A stretch of 45,436 nucleotides of DNA from an uncultured Schlesneria sp. (GCA_903899985.1 CAIULL010000025.1:1-45436), one strand, 5' to 3'. Positions 1 through 8,583 are shown, counted from the stretch's first letter. Numbers and translations: made by a program. Notes: generated from the sequence alone by a model not told the origin.

Positions 1-24
1 AATCACATCGTAAAAGGGATGCCG

Positions 25-1128
25 ATGACGAACGTGTTGCTTTTAGGAGCGGGGACGATCGGACGGATGATCGCGACCCTGTTGCTTCAGTCGGGCGATT
101 ATGTCGTGCGGGTCGCTGATTCTGATCCCGAAGCCTTAAAACGACTGCACGCCCGATTCGGAGTCGAGACGGTTGTGCTGGATGCAGCCAATGAAGCTCA
201 ATTGATGTCGGCGATGACCGGCGTCCAGGCGGTCATCTCGGCATTAACCTTCAGTCTGAACCCGACCGTCGCTCGCGTCGCCCTGGCGGCAGGAATCAGC
301 TATTTCGATCTGACCGAGGACGTCGCCACGACCGCTGCGGTTCGCGAGTTGGCGGCGAGTGCGAAAATCGGTCAAATCTTCATGCCGCAATGTGGACTGG
401 CACCCGGATTCGTCGGGATTGCTGCCAATCACCTGGCCAAGAAATTCGATACGCTCGATTCGTTATTACTGCGGGTTGGCGCGTTGCCCGAGTTTCCGAC
501 GAATTCATTGAAGTATAATCTCACCTGGTCGACCGATGGACTGATCAACGAATACTGCAATCCGTGCGACGTGATTCATCAGGGAAAGCGGCAAGACTGC
601 TGGCCACTGGAAGGGTTGGAACACCTGTCGATTGATGGAGTCGAATACGAAGCATTTTCGACTTCGGGGGGATTGGGAACGTTGTGCGAAACGTTTGATG
701 GTCATTTGCGCGAGATGAATTACAAGACTGTGCGATATATCGGTCACCGGGACCGGATGTTGTTTTTGCTAGATGAACTTCGATTGCGTGAACGACGTCA
801 GTTATTGAAAGAGATCCTCGAAAACGCCTTGCCACGAACGCTGCAGGATGTCGTCGTTGTCTTTTGTACGGCGACCGGACAGCGGGATGGTCAGATGGTT
901 CAGTTGTGGGATGCTCGCAAGGTTTATCACCAGACTCATGGCGACGAAGTCTGGAGCGCTATCCAAATCACAACAGCGGCGTCGATTTGTGCCGTGCTCG
1001 ACCTGCATGTCAACGGACAATTGCCGAATACCGGTTTTGTGCGGCAGGAACAGGTCGATTTCGAACTGTTCCTCGCCAACCGGTTTGGAAAACATTACGT
1101 TTCGTCAGGTGTGAAATTTCACATCTAG
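25..1128 (+). CDS. Saccharopine dehydrogenase-like NAD(P)-binding oxidoreductase
   Basis: A 367-residue cytosolic protein of the saccharopine dehydrogenase / lysine-dehydrogenase-like superfamily. The N-terminus is a Rossmann fold: GAGTIG at about residues 8-13 directly after a hydrophobic strand, followed by an acidic end to strand 2 (VADSD). The middle holds a Gly/Pro-rich stretch (PQCGLAPGF, about 120-128) that in this family precedes the C-terminal substrate domain. An ATG at 19 is in the same frame, but AAGGG at 14-18 abuts it; the ATG at 25 has a normal 6-nt spacing, so I chose 25. The substrate cannot be read from the sequence; family members act on saccharopine, lysine, carboxynorspermidine or related amino acids. 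The gene may have upstream partners outside the window. It is followed after 59 nt by the DUF1080 gene on the same strand. Family call is secure, function is not. Confidence 0.88.
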   Translation: MTNVLLLGAGTIGRMIATLLLQSGDYVVRVADSDPEALKRLHARFGVETVVLDAANEAQLMSAMTGVQAVISALTFSLNPTVARVALAAGISYFDLTEDVATTAAVRELAASAKIGQIFMPQCGLAPGFVGIAANHLAKKFDTLDSLLLRVGALPEFPTNSLKYNLTWSTDGLINEYCNPCDVIHQGKRQDCWPLEGLEHLSIDGVEYEAFSTSGGLGTLCETFDGHLREMNYKTVRYIGHRDRMLFLLDELRLRERRQLLKEILENALPRTLQDVVVVFCTATGQRDGQMVQLWDARKVYHQTHGDEVWSAIQITTAASICAVLDLHVNGQLPNTGFVRQEQVDFELFLANRFGKHYVSSGVKFHI

Positions 1129-1187
1129 GTCCCAGGAATTTTTTAGAGATTTTCAGCGTTTCATCCCATTCAGCGAGGCCACGATTC

Positions 1188-1928
1188 ATGCTGCGACGAA
1201 ATGACTACTTGAGTATTTTCAAGCTTCCTCCATTCGCATTACTGGCCATGGTTGTTGTCAGCTCAGCCGTCTGTTTTTTACCTCTCGCTGCCGATGAAAA
1301 ACCTGCGGCGAACGAGCCTGCGTGGAAGTCTTTGTTTGATGGCAAGACATTAAAGAACTGGAAATCTTCCGATTTCGGCGGGGAAGGTAAGGTCAGCGTC
1401 GAGGAGGGTAAGATCGTGCTGAATCAGGGGTCCGATATGACGGGGATCACCTGGACCGGCGAGGCATTGCCGAAAATCAATTACGAAGTCTCGGTTATGG
1501 CTCAGCGGATCGAAGGAAACGACTTCTTCTGCGGTATGACATTTGAGATCAATGACGATCCCTGCAGCTTGATTATCGGCGGATGGGGCGGTGGGGTCGT
1601 GGGGATATCCAGCCTTGACGGTCTCGATGCGGCCAACAACGAAACAGCTCGATATGAGAGTTTCGAGCCGGGCCAATGGTACAAGATTCGGCTAAGAGTG
1701 ACGGAAACAGGTCTGATGGCCTGGATCGACAACAAACAAGTGGTCGGTGTCGTCACCAAGGGAAAGAAGATTTCGATTCGAGCGGAAGTTGAAGCGTCAC
1801 GTCCATTTGGGATTTCGACTTATGCAACAATGGCCGGACTGAAAGACATCAAGATTCGCAAACTGACCGCTGACGAAGCCAAAGCTCCCATAACTCCGGC
1901 GGAAGATAACAAGAAGAAGAACAAGTAG
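1188..1928 (+). CDS. Secreted DUF1080 (3-keto-disaccharide hydrolase-like) protein
   Basis: A 246-residue exported protein with one DUF1080 domain, a concanavalin-A-like jelly roll very common in planctomycetes and assigned in some members to hydrolysis of 3-keto-glycosides. The open frame runs far upstream (to 864) inside the preceding gene, but the ATG at 1188 has GCGAGG at 1173-1178 and starts a typical signal peptide: RR near the N-terminus, a hydrophobic stretch about residues 13-33 and an LAADE cleavage region. The domain begins with the usual SLFDGKTLKNW motif (about residues 45-55). A GQWYKIRLRV strand and a WIDNKQVV strand mark the second half. The C-terminus is a Lys-rich tail (KKKNK). 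It sits 59 nt after the dehydrogenase gene, so the two may be cotranscribed. Function beyond the fold is inferred from the family. Confidence 0.88.
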   Translation: MLRRNDYLSIFKLPPFALLAMVVVSSAVCFLPLAADEKPAANEPAWKSLFDGKTLKNWKSSDFGGEGKVSVEEGKIVLNQGSDMTGITWTGEALPKINYEVSVMAQRIEGNDFFCGMTFEINDDPCSLIIGGWGGGVVGISSLDGLDAANNETARYESFEPGQWYKIRLRVTETGLMAWIDNKQVVGVVTKGKKISIRAEVEASRPFGISTYATMAGLKDIKIRKLTADEAKAPITPAEDNKKKNK

Positions 1929-2202
1929 CTGGCGCCGCTTTCGCTTACTCCACAGGCCCCATCAGTCAACGCCACGGTTTTTCTTCGAGAAAACGCTCGT
2001 GCCGCTGAAAAACGTGACACTGTTTAACGGTCTTCCGCCAAGCAGTGCTCTTTTTGGCCAACACAACACGAAGAAAACACTGCTTCTACGGGGACTCCGA
2101 AGCAGTGGCACATCGAGATGAAGGCCCAAGGAAAATCCTTTGTGGGGCTGACCATAAATCCAACGGGTCCCATCCCGACTCTGTGGCCTGACACTATTCA
2201 CC

Positions 2203-2243
2203 AAAAAATGCAGGCCTAGTCCCCTTGCGAGGACCAGGCCTGC
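2203..2243 (-). terminator. Intrinsic terminator reading leftward
   Basis: GCAGGCCT at 2210-2217 pairs with AGGCCTGC at 2236-2243; after one mismatch GTCC (2219-2222) pairs with GGAC (2231-2234), with loop 2223-2230. On the minus strand the stem is followed at once by a run of six T (A-run at 2203-2208 on the plus strand), the classical Rho-independent form. On the plus strand there is no T tract. No recognised minus-strand gene precedes it, so the transcript it would end is unknown. Confidence 0.6.
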
Positions 2244-2347
2244 CGCTAAGCGTCATCGTCGGGATCGAAAGGGATCCTCGGGACGAGACAGTGGCCGTCT
2301 GTAGACAGCCCGTCGACTGCTGTCAGACGTTGCCACCTCGCTGGCGT

Positions 2348-2538
2348 TTACTGTCGGAATCCACTAGACCACCTCCCTTTCTTGAATTGAGCCACCCGCT
2401 TCGACTGGTCAGCCAGCACCAGCCACTTCACGGCTTGCAGGGTCCCGTCGCGTACGTTTCCGCGACCCACAACATGATCATTTCCAAGATTTCGTTGTTA
2501 CGCAAGAGCGAAATGCCATCGAATCGGCTTTTTTCCAT
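2348..2538 (-). other. Two tiny overlapping reading frames or a frameshifted remnant
   Basis: On the minus strand an ATG at 2538 opens 36 codons ending in TGA at 2428-2430. A second frame with GTG at 2431-2429 overlaps that stop as GTGA and runs 27 codons to TAA at 2348-2350. The second has a plausible protein look (starts VKWLVLADQSK, ends WSSGFRQ). A leftward terminator lies about 105 nt further on. This could be a small coupled gene pair, a frameshifted remnant of one ~65-aa gene, or chance. No ribosome-binding site or clear promoter was found, so confidence is low. Confidence 0.2.
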
Positions 2539-2577
2539 AAGTTGTGAATCGGCAGTTTTATCGCCTGATCACAAAGG

Positions 2578-2603
2578 CTTCGGTTTTGTTTCGGAAACCG
2601 AAG
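2578..2603. other. Perfect 9-bp hairpin
   Basis: CTTCGGTTT at 2578-2586 is the exact reverse complement of AAACCGAAG at 2595-2603, with an 8-nt loop. No T-run follows on either strand, so it is not a standard terminator. It lies about 125 nt upstream of the nrdJ promoter and may be part of an RNA or a protein-binding site. Confidence 0.4.
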
Positions 2604-2729
2604 AATTGAAGTTCTCAGCTCTAACGCATTAAGGAATTCATAATTTTTTCGCAAGAAAATAACTCAGTGTTCGACACCAACTTAGGCGTGTTTGGCGTGC
2701 TCAATCGATGACTTCGGGAAAGCGTGCTG

Positions 2730-2758
2730 TTGACTTTCCGAGTTATGATTTTTATTGT
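2730..2758 (+). promoter_or_regulatory. Candidate sigma-70 type promoter for nrdJ
   Basis: TTGACT (2730-2735), a 17-nt spacer and TATTGT (2753-2758) fit a housekeeping promoter. The start point would fall near 2765, giving a leader of about 165 nt before nrdJ. GGAAAG upstream of the -35 and CTTTCC just inside it form a 6-bp inverted repeat. The two NrdR-like boxes lie just downstream of the predicted start. Not tested; based only on hexamer match and position. Confidence 0.4.
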
Positions 2759-2774
2759 GGCACTGTGGCGGCTG

Positions 2775-2822
2775 TCACCACATGTAGCGTCAAATTCACC
2801 TCATAACCGCTACCTATTGTGT
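2775..2822 (+). promoter_or_regulatory. Tandem NrdR-box-like operators of nrdJ
   Basis: Against the NrdR consensus ACACWATATATWGTGT, 2775-2790 (TCACCACATGTAGCGT) matches 11 of 16 and 2807-2822 (CCGCTACCTATTGTGT) matches 12 of 16. The gap is 16 nt, so centres are 32 bp apart, the spacing of about three helical turns known for paired NrdR boxes in front of ribonucleotide reductase genes. Neither half is perfect. The support comes from the combination of two partial matches, correct phase and the identity of the downstream gene. Confidence 0.45.
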
Positions 2823-2880
2823 CGATAGATGTTGACAGCAAGCCCCCTTGTCTCGTAGATCTGATGTTTCTTAACGCCTT

Positions 2881-2897
2881 CTGCCAGGCTGTGGCAG
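2881..2897 (+). promoter_or_regulatory. Leader hairpin before nrdJ
   Basis: CTGCCA (2881-2886) and TGGCAG (2892-2897) form a perfect 6-bp stem with a 5-nt loop, 23 nt before the AGGAG ribosome-binding site (2921-2925). It might affect translation, but no recognised riboswitch class is visible around it. Confidence 0.3.
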
Positions 2898-2930
2898 TCT
2901 TTATGACCCCAGGATAAGCGAGGAGTGTGC

Positions 2931-5900
2931 ATGATGCACCAGTCCAATGGAATGACGTCTTCCGGTTCGACCGTGGCTTCAACGACTGCTCCGAACAGTT
3001 CAGGTCTTCCTGGGCGTTCGTTGCCTGAGATTCGCCCGATGTCCGTACTTCCCCGATTTTGCCCAGCTGATACAGATCCCTTCACCACGGTCGATTGGGA
3101 TTACCGCACGGCTGCGATTAAAGATGAGAACGGCAAGGTTCTTTTCGAGCAGACCAATTGCGAAATCCCCTCCGCATGGACCCCGCTGGCAACGAATGTC
3201 GTCGTTTCGAAATACTTTTACGGTGAGCACGGAACTCCCGAACGTGAAACGAGCGTCAAACAGGTCATTCACCGTGTGGCTCGAACGATTGCCGACTGGG
3301 GGATCGACGGCGGGTATTTCGCGAGTCGCGAGGACGGTGAGAACTTTTACCGCGAACTCGCCTGGATGTGTCTGCATCAGTACGGTTCGTTCAACTCCCC
3401 TGTCTGGTTCAATGTCGGACTGTACCACCAGTACGGCGTAAAGGGTGCCAAGGGAAACTACCACTATAACCCGGCAACACAAGTCGTTGAGAGACCTGCA
3501 ACTTCGTACGAGCTTCCTCAGGCATCCGCCTGTTTTATTCAAGCCGTCGAAGACAACATGGAAGACATCATGCGTCTCGCGACCAGCGAAGCGATGCTGT
3601 TCAAGTTTGGTTCCGGTACGGGGACCGATCTGTCGACGATTCGCGGTTCGAAAGAGAAGTTGTCCGGAGGTGGAACACCATCGGGTCCCCTTTCGTTTAT
3701 GCGAGTTTACGATCAAATTGCCGCGGTCGTGAAATCGGGTGGAAAGACCCGCCGCGCCGCGAAGATGCAATCACTCAAGGACTGGCATCCTGACATTCTT
3801 GAATTCATTCAATGTAAGAAGAAAGAAGAGAAGAAGGCTCGTGTTCTGATTGATAGCGGCGAATACGACGCGAACTTTAACGGCGAAGCTTATTCGTCGA
3901 TCATGTTCCAGAACGCCAATCTTTCTGTCCGTTTGAGCGACGAGTTCATGCGGGCCGTAGAAGAAAACAAGAAGTGGAAGACTCGCTGGGTAACCGATCC
4001 CAGCAAGAACGGGCCCGAGTACGATTCCAAGTTCATCCTTCGACAGATGGCAGAAGGTGCCTGGTCGTGCGGCGATCCTGGTGTTCAGTACGATACGACG
4101 ATTAATAAGTGGCACACCTGCCCCAATTCGGGTCGTATCAATGCTTCGAATCCCTGTTCGGAATATATGTTCCTCGATGATACCGCCTGCAATCTGTCCA
4201 GCCTGAACCTTCGCAAGTTTCAGCGACCGGACGGCGGCTTTGACGTGGATCGCTTCCGTGCAGCGGCATCCATCTTTATCACGGCTCAGGAAATTCTGGT
4301 TGATAACGCCAGCTATCCGACGCCGACGATTGCCAAGAACAGTCACCTGTATCGACCGCTTGGGTTGGGTTATGCCAATCTCGGCAGCTTGCTGATGTCG
4401 ATGGGGATTCCTTACGACAGTGACGCTGGCCGTGGCATCACGGGCTCTCTGACGGCCCTGCTGACCGGTCAGGCCTATCTGACTTCCAGTCGCATTGCCG
4501 GATACCTCGGCCCCTTCGCCGGGTATAAAGAGAATGCCGAGCCAATGCTGAGAGTCATGCGAATGCACCGCGACGCGGTCGATCGCATTGATTCGACCTG
4601 TCCCGAATACCTGCGAAACGCTGCGGGCAAAGTCTGGGATGAGTGTGTTGATTCAGGTCGTCAATTCGGATACCGAAACGCTCAAGCGACGGTGCTGGCT
4701 CCGACCGGAACAATCGCATTCATGATGGACTGCGATACGACTGGAATCGAGCCTGACATCGCTCTGGTGAAATACAAACAGTTGGCAGGCGGGGGAATGA
4801 TGAAGATCGTCAACCGGACGGTCCCACTTGCTCTGCGAACCCTGGGTTACGACGCACCGGAAATCGAACGTATCGTCAAGCATATTGAAGAGACCGAGAC
4901 GATTGAGGGTGCGGCTGATTTGAAGCCCGAACATGTTGCCGTATTTGACTGTGCTTTCAAGGCCAATAACGGAACACGGACGATTCACTGGAAGGCCCAC
5001 GTGAAAATGATGGCTGCGGCCCAGCCATTCCTTTCTGGTGCGATCTCGAAAACGGTCAACATGCCATCCGACAGCACTGTTGATGATATTGAAAAGGCTT
5101 ACTTCGAAGGCTGGCGACTTGGACTGAAAGCCCTTGCGATTTATCGCGACGGTTCAAAGCAAAGCCAGCCATTGTCCACGACCAAAGAAGGGGATCGCAA
5201 GAAGGGTGGTGCGGCGGGCGATCGACCAGCTCGACGTCGACTTCCTGCAACCCGCAATTCGTTGACACACAAATTTTCGGTTGGTGGACACGAAGGTTAT
5301 ATCACCGTCGGTTTGTTCGAGGATGGGACTCCTGGCGAGTTATTTATCAGCATGGCCAAAGAAGGAAGCACCATCGGTGGCCTGATGGACGTCATCGGAA
5401 CCGAAACGTCGATGGGTCTTCAATACGGTGTTCCGCTGGAAGTTCTGGTCGAGAAATTCTCGCATTCGCGGTTCGAACCAAGTGGCTGGACACCGAATCC
5501 AGACATTCCGAATGCCAAGAGTGTCGTCGACTATATCTTCCGCTGGCTCGGGATTCAGTTCTTGCCAGGTTTTCGCGAAGCGAACACTCCAAAACGACCT
5601 GAAGCGAACACTTTTGGTGACAGCGAGGAAGTCTCAGAAAGCCATCGATCGGCCGAAGTCGCTTCGACGAAGGCAATGCCTGCGACTTCGGCCCCTGCGA
5701 CGAACGGTCATACCCATGGAAGCCATACGACCAATGGCAACAACGGGAACGGACATGCCACCAACGGCCATGCGACCAACGGTCACACGACGAATGGACA
5801 TGGGACGAACGGGCATGCCAATGGAAAGACGCCGGTGGCGGTATTGCAGCGAATGACCACTTCGTTAAAGACCTTACAACCGGCGTCGGCAACTGCGGAA

Positions 5901-6038
5901 TCGACGGCGAGTCGAAATCAACAATTTGCCAAATTCCAATCGGATGCACCAAGTTGCAGTAATTGTGGAGCCATCACGGTCCGCAATGGAAATTGTTATC
6001 TCTGTCACAACTGTGGTACCAGCCACGGATGTAGTTGA
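2931..6038 (+). CDS. nrdJ: Adenosylcobalamin-dependent (class II) ribonucleoside-diphosphate reductase
   Basis: A 1035-residue cytosolic enzyme that reduces ribonucleotides to deoxyribonucleotides using adenosylcobalamin to make the thiyl radical, so it needs neither oxygen nor a NrdB subunit. The active-site signature NPCSE is at about residues 407-411 (Asn407, Cys409, Glu411), and LAPTGTI lies about 590 in the barrel. A TSCPD domain typical of long NrdJ proteins spans about 765-880. Then comes a low-complexity linker of about 40 residues made of NGH and TNGH repeats (about 926-964), and a Cys-rich tail with four CxxC-type cysteines (about 1009-1035), expected to shuttle reducing equivalents. 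A GTG at 2925 is in frame but overlaps AGGAG; the ATGs at 2931 and 2934 have 5- and 8-nt spacing. Promoter and NrdR-like boxes lie upstream. No nrdR gene is in the window. Confidence 0.96.
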   Translation: MMHQSNGMTSSGSTVASTTAPNSSGLPGRSLPEIRPMSVLPRFCPADTDPFTTVDWDYRTAAIKDENGKVLFEQTNCEIPSAWTPLATNVVVSKYFYGEHGTPERETSVKQVIHRVARTIADWGIDGGYFASREDGENFYRELAWMCLHQYGSFNSPVWFNVGLYHQYGVKGAKGNYHYNPATQVVERPATSYELPQASACFIQAVEDNMEDIMRLATSEAMLFKFGSGTGTDLSTIRGSKEKLSGGGTPSGPLSFMRVYDQIAAVVKSGGKTRRAAKMQSLKDWHPDILEFIQCKKKEEKKARVLIDSGEYDANFNGEAYSSIMFQNANLSVRLSDEFMRAVEENKKWKTRWVTDPSKNGPEYDSKFILRQMAEGAWSCGDPGVQYDTTINKWHTCPNSGRINASNPCSEYMFLDDTACNLSSLNLRKFQRPDGGFDVDRFRAAASIFITAQEILVDNASYPTPTIAKNSHLYRPLGLGYANLGSLLMSMGIPYDSDAGRGITGSLTALLTGQAYLTSSRIAGYLGPFAGYKENAEPMLRVMRMHRDAVDRIDSTCPEYLRNAAGKVWDECVDSGRQFGYRNAQATVLAPTGTIAFMMDCDTTGIEPDIALVKYKQLAGGGMMKIVNRTVPLALRTLGYDAPEIERIVKHIEETETIEGAADLKPEHVAVFDCAFKANNGTRTIHWKAHVKMMAAAQPFLSGAISKTVNMPSDSTVDDIEKAYFEGWRLGLKALAIYRDGSKQSQPLSTTKEGDRKKGGAAGDRPARRRLPATRNSLTHKFSVGGHEGYITVGLFEDGTPGELFISMAKEGSTIGGLMDVIGTETSMGLQYGVPLEVLVEKFSHSRFEPSGWTPNPDIPNAKSVVDYIFRWLGIQFLPGFREANTPKRPEANTFGDSEEVSESHRSAEVASTKAMPATSAPATNGHTHGSHTTNGNNGNGHATNGHATNGHTTNGHGTNGHANGKTPVAVLQRMTTSLKTLQPASATAESTASRNQQFAKFQSDAPSCSNCGAITVRNGNCYLCHNCGTSHGCS

Positions 6039-6083
6039 GAGCCGCCTCGAGCGGTCCGCAACGAGCTTCCGCTCGAGCAACCT

Positions 6084-6120
6084 GAAGAACTTGACGCCAA
6101 CTTCCGACGTCAAGTTCTTC
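6084..6120 (+). terminator. Perfect 13-bp hairpin after nrdJ
   Basis: GAAGAACTTGACG (6084-6096) pairs perfectly with 6108-6120 around an 11-nt loop. It starts 46 nt after the nrdJ stop. There is no T tract, so it would act as a 3'-end stabiliser or weak terminator rather than a classical intrinsic terminator. Confidence 0.45.
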
Positions 6121-6273
6121 AAGAGCCGCTGTAAGTGGTTTGCCAGGAGCTTCCGCTCAATGAATGCGAGTAACTTTGTCGACGCTCAGAACGACAAGTT
6201 GCTCCAGTGACAAGTTGAAGACTCTCCGACCGCGCCAACGACTGATGGAACGGGACATGACGCGGAGAACGGG

Positions 6274-6316
6274 ACGCCCCGGTTCATTGGATATTGAACC
6301 GGGGCGTTTGTATTTC
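6274..6316 (+). terminator. Intrinsic terminator of nrdJ transcript
   Basis: ACGCCCCGGTTCA (6274-6286) is an exact reverse complement of 6295-6307 with an 8-nt loop, followed by TTGTATTT. A GC-rich 13-bp stem with a T-rich tail is a good Rho-independent terminator and separates nrdJ from the following gene. Confidence 0.75.
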
Positions 6317-6402
6317 GACGCTGGAATCATGATTGATCCCAGGTGCTATCCCTTTCTTTTATCGCGAGTCATCACGAAAATGGACAAGAAAGGAGATTCG
6401 CG

Positions 6403-8583
6403 ATGCAGGCACAAGCAAGTTCAGGACTTTGGGAACTTCTGATTTGGATCGTCACGGGAAGCGGCCTTCTGGGTTTGCCCCCCGGCGAACGAGACGCGGG
6501 GCTTCTGAAGGCTGTTCCGCCACAAACTGTGGTCTACTTTGAATGGGCTGCACGCGGCGATGGCATTGCCGGGGCAACAGGAGTGGATGGATTCGCGGCT
6601 GATTCGGAAATTCGGCAATTCTTCGAACTACTCAACGCCTCGCTGACAAAACCTGAAGGACTCAATCACGAAGGCTCCGATGATGAGACGGGACCACTGC
6701 ATCATCTCCGTCCAGTCTTCCCGCAGCTGGCGAAATTGATCTCTGCTCATCCAGGTTGTTTCTTTGCCGGCTTTGAACCCCCTCCGCCGAATAATGCCAA
6801 TCTTCCTGCCTGGCTTCGAATGCTGGCGGGGGTTCACGGTGGATTCATTCTCAGCAGTGGCGAAGACACCGACAAATTGTGGCAGAGTCTAAATCAATCG
6901 CTGGCATCAATCCCGGAGTTCAAGTTCAATGAAAACTCGTTGACCCAATCGATTCCCATTTCCATCCCTGGCTATACGCTGGTTATCCATCGAGAAGGTC
7001 CGCGAATTATTTTTGCACTTGGTGATGGGACTCTCGCACGAATCAGGGAGGGATTGTCAGGTCGACCACCAGGTCTTGATACAAACGCGACGTTTCGCCA
7101 GTCACTCGAACGGGTCAACGTTCCACGCATCGGGACAATCGGCTGGGTTGATGGCAAAGGTATCGTGACGAGCGTCATCGCCGCCCTTGGACCCGTGGGG
7201 TTCTTAGTCAGACCCATTCTGGCAATGACCGGCGCCGATGCGGTCGATCACATCGTTCACGCGTCTGGAGTTGAAAATGGTGAGATGATCCAGCGGACTT
7301 TCATCGCGACGGGGGGACGAACCGATGGTGTCATGGTGCTTGCCGCCGGATCACCGATTCAAGCTCAGCACCTGGCACATATCCCTGCTGATGCCGACAT
7401 GGTTCTCGCGGCCAGCGTCAGTCTGAGTCGTATTTTTCAGGAATCAAGGCGGCTGCTGGAAAGTGTCCAACCGTTATCCGTCCGTGTCTTTGATGAGGCG
7501 GTCAAACAGCTGGAGTCAGAACTCGAGCTGAAGATTATCGAAGATGTGCTACCCGCATTTGGGGATGTCGTGGTGGCATTCAATTCGCCGTCAGCGGGAG
7601 GAATGATCGCCACTAGCCTTGTCGTCAGCCTTGAGGTCAGGGACGGAAGAAAAGCGGCAATCGTCTTCGACCGATTGATGAAGCTCGTCGAGCAATCGTT
7701 ATCCGCCGAACACCCCGAAATGGACTATGGCGAATCGGTGTCGTTGCGCCGCCAATCGTTTCTGAATCAATCGATTTTTTACGTGAATACGTCGGGAGCC
7801 ATTTATCCGGGGCGGATCGCAATCACTCCGACATTCTGTTTATCGGAAAAGCATCTTCTCTTCGCTGTTCATCCTCAGGCGATGAAAGCCCAGTTGCGAC
7901 ATCTGCAGTCAAAACGCCCTGGGTTTGACCAGTTGGCGGGTCGTAAAGTGGCAATTCCCGCTGGCGAAACGTTGTCGTACGCTTATTTAAACGGGCCTCG
8001 TGCCAGTACGCTTGTCGGTTCCATTCTTCCCTATGTTGGTCACGTTTTTCTGAACCGGCTTGATGAAGGTGGAATATCGATGGATTCCTTTTCGCTTCCT
8101 TCGACGGCAGCGATTTCACCATATTTTGGCGATTCCACCGCTGTCGTGATGCGGCAGAAAGATGGGCTCTTGATCGAAGCGAGAAATGCTCCTCCTGTTC
8201 TGGTCGGGATGACATTATTGTCTCTGTACCGAGATTGGTCGGCGACGGAATTCGAACTTCTCGATGTGTTCCGACGACAAAAAGGAAATGGGGCTCAGCA
8301 AGCGCAGCTCGGCCGAGCCGAGAATGTCGTGATTCCGGCTGTTGCTGAGAAAAAGGATAATGCACCAGCAAAGGAGAAAGAGAAGGCAAATCCTCCTCTG
8401 GAGAGAAAGCTGGCTCCGCTGATTTTGAAAGCCCTCGTCCCTGATGGAATGCAGCAGCTGATCCCCGAATCGGCGTTGCGAAAACTCGAAGAAGGGCCTT
8501 CACCGGCTGCGATTCAGCGTCGCGAAGAAGCACGTCGATTAAGGGAAGAACGTCGGCAACGCCGCTCGATTCCCCCTCGATGA
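6403..8583 (+). CDS. Large secreted protein of unknown function
   Basis: A 726-residue protein that I do not recognise. The ATG at 6403 follows AAGGAG (6390-6395) with good spacing; an earlier in-frame GTG (6343) has no such site and would add 20 residues. The N-terminus (LLIWIVTGSGLLGLPPGERD) looks like a weak signal or anchor segment. The body alternates hydrophobic strands and amphipathic segments with phrases such as PQTVVYFEW, VVIHREGPRIIFALG-like strands and DMVLAASVSLSRIF, a pattern seen in large planctomycete exported proteins of unknown role. The last 45 residues are highly charged (Arg/Glu-rich, ending RRQRRSIPPR) after a Lys/Glu/Pro linker, suggesting a disordered or nucleic-acid/cell-surface contact tail. 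It ends exactly where the convergent glycosyltransferase ends (stop codons adjacent at 8581-8586). Confidence 0.8.
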   Translation: MQAQASSGLWELLIWIVTGSGLLGLPPGERDAGLLKAVPPQTVVYFEWAARGDGIAGATGVDGFAADSEIRQFFELLNASLTKPEGLNHEGSDDETGPLHHLRPVFPQLAKLISAHPGCFFAGFEPPPPNNANLPAWLRMLAGVHGGFILSSGEDTDKLWQSLNQSLASIPEFKFNENSLTQSIPISIPGYTLVIHREGPRIIFALGDGTLARIREGLSGRPPGLDTNATFRQSLERVNVPRIGTIGWVDGKGIVTSVIAALGPVGFLVRPILAMTGADAVDHIVHASGVENGEMIQRTFIATGGRTDGVMVLAAGSPIQAQHLAHIPADADMVLAASVSLSRIFQESRRLLESVQPLSVRVFDEAVKQLESELELKIIEDVLPAFGDVVVAFNSPSAGGMIATSLVVSLEVRDGRKAAIVFDRLMKLVEQSLSAEHPEMDYGESVSLRRQSFLNQSIFYVNTSGAIYPGRIAITPTFCLSEKHLLFAVHPQAMKAQLRHLQSKRPGFDQLAGRKVAIPAGETLSYAYLNGPRASTLVGSILPYVGHVFLNRLDEGGISMDSFSLPSTAAISPYFGDSTAVVMRQKDGLLIEARNAPPVLVGMTLLSLYRDWSATEFELLDVFRRQKGNGAQQAQLGRAENVVIPAVAEKKDNAPAKEKEKANPPLERKLAPLILKALVPDGMQQLIPESALRKLEEGPSPAAIQRREEARRLREERRQRRSIPPR

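Larger units (their letters stand above)
1929..2729. other. Gene-free stretch between DUF1080 gene and nrdJ promoter
   Basis: About 800 nt without a convincing plus-strand gene. It contains a minus-strand terminator-like hairpin (2203-2243), two very small overlapping minus-strand reading frames (2348-2538) and a perfect hairpin at 2578-2603, listed separately. A plus-strand open frame at 2225-2632 starts inside the terminator hairpin, lacks a ribosome-binding site and does not look like a protein. Confidence 0.6.
6039..6402. other. Hairpin-rich spacer after nrdJ
   Basis: No gene. It holds a perfect 13-bp inverted repeat (6084-6096 with 6108-6120) soon after the nrdJ stop, repeated short motifs of the type GAGCTTCCGCTC, and a strong terminator at 6274-6316. 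A GTG-initiated in-frame extension of the next gene enters from 6343 but lacks a ribosome-binding site. Confidence 0.6.

Noticed and set aside
2225-2632. 135-codon plus-strand open frame
   Set aside because: Starts inside the terminator hairpin, no ribosome-binding site, Pro/Arg/His-rich composition unlike a real protein.
2765-2930. Cobalamin riboswitch in the nrdJ leader
   Set aside because: A B12-dependent enzyme makes it plausible, but no B12-box consensus is present and the leader of about 165 nt is short for the class. Only one small hairpin is seen.
3771-4568. 265-codon minus-strand frame
   Set aside because: Fully antisense to the catalytic core of nrdJ, whose coding sequence is certain; a shadow of its codon bias.
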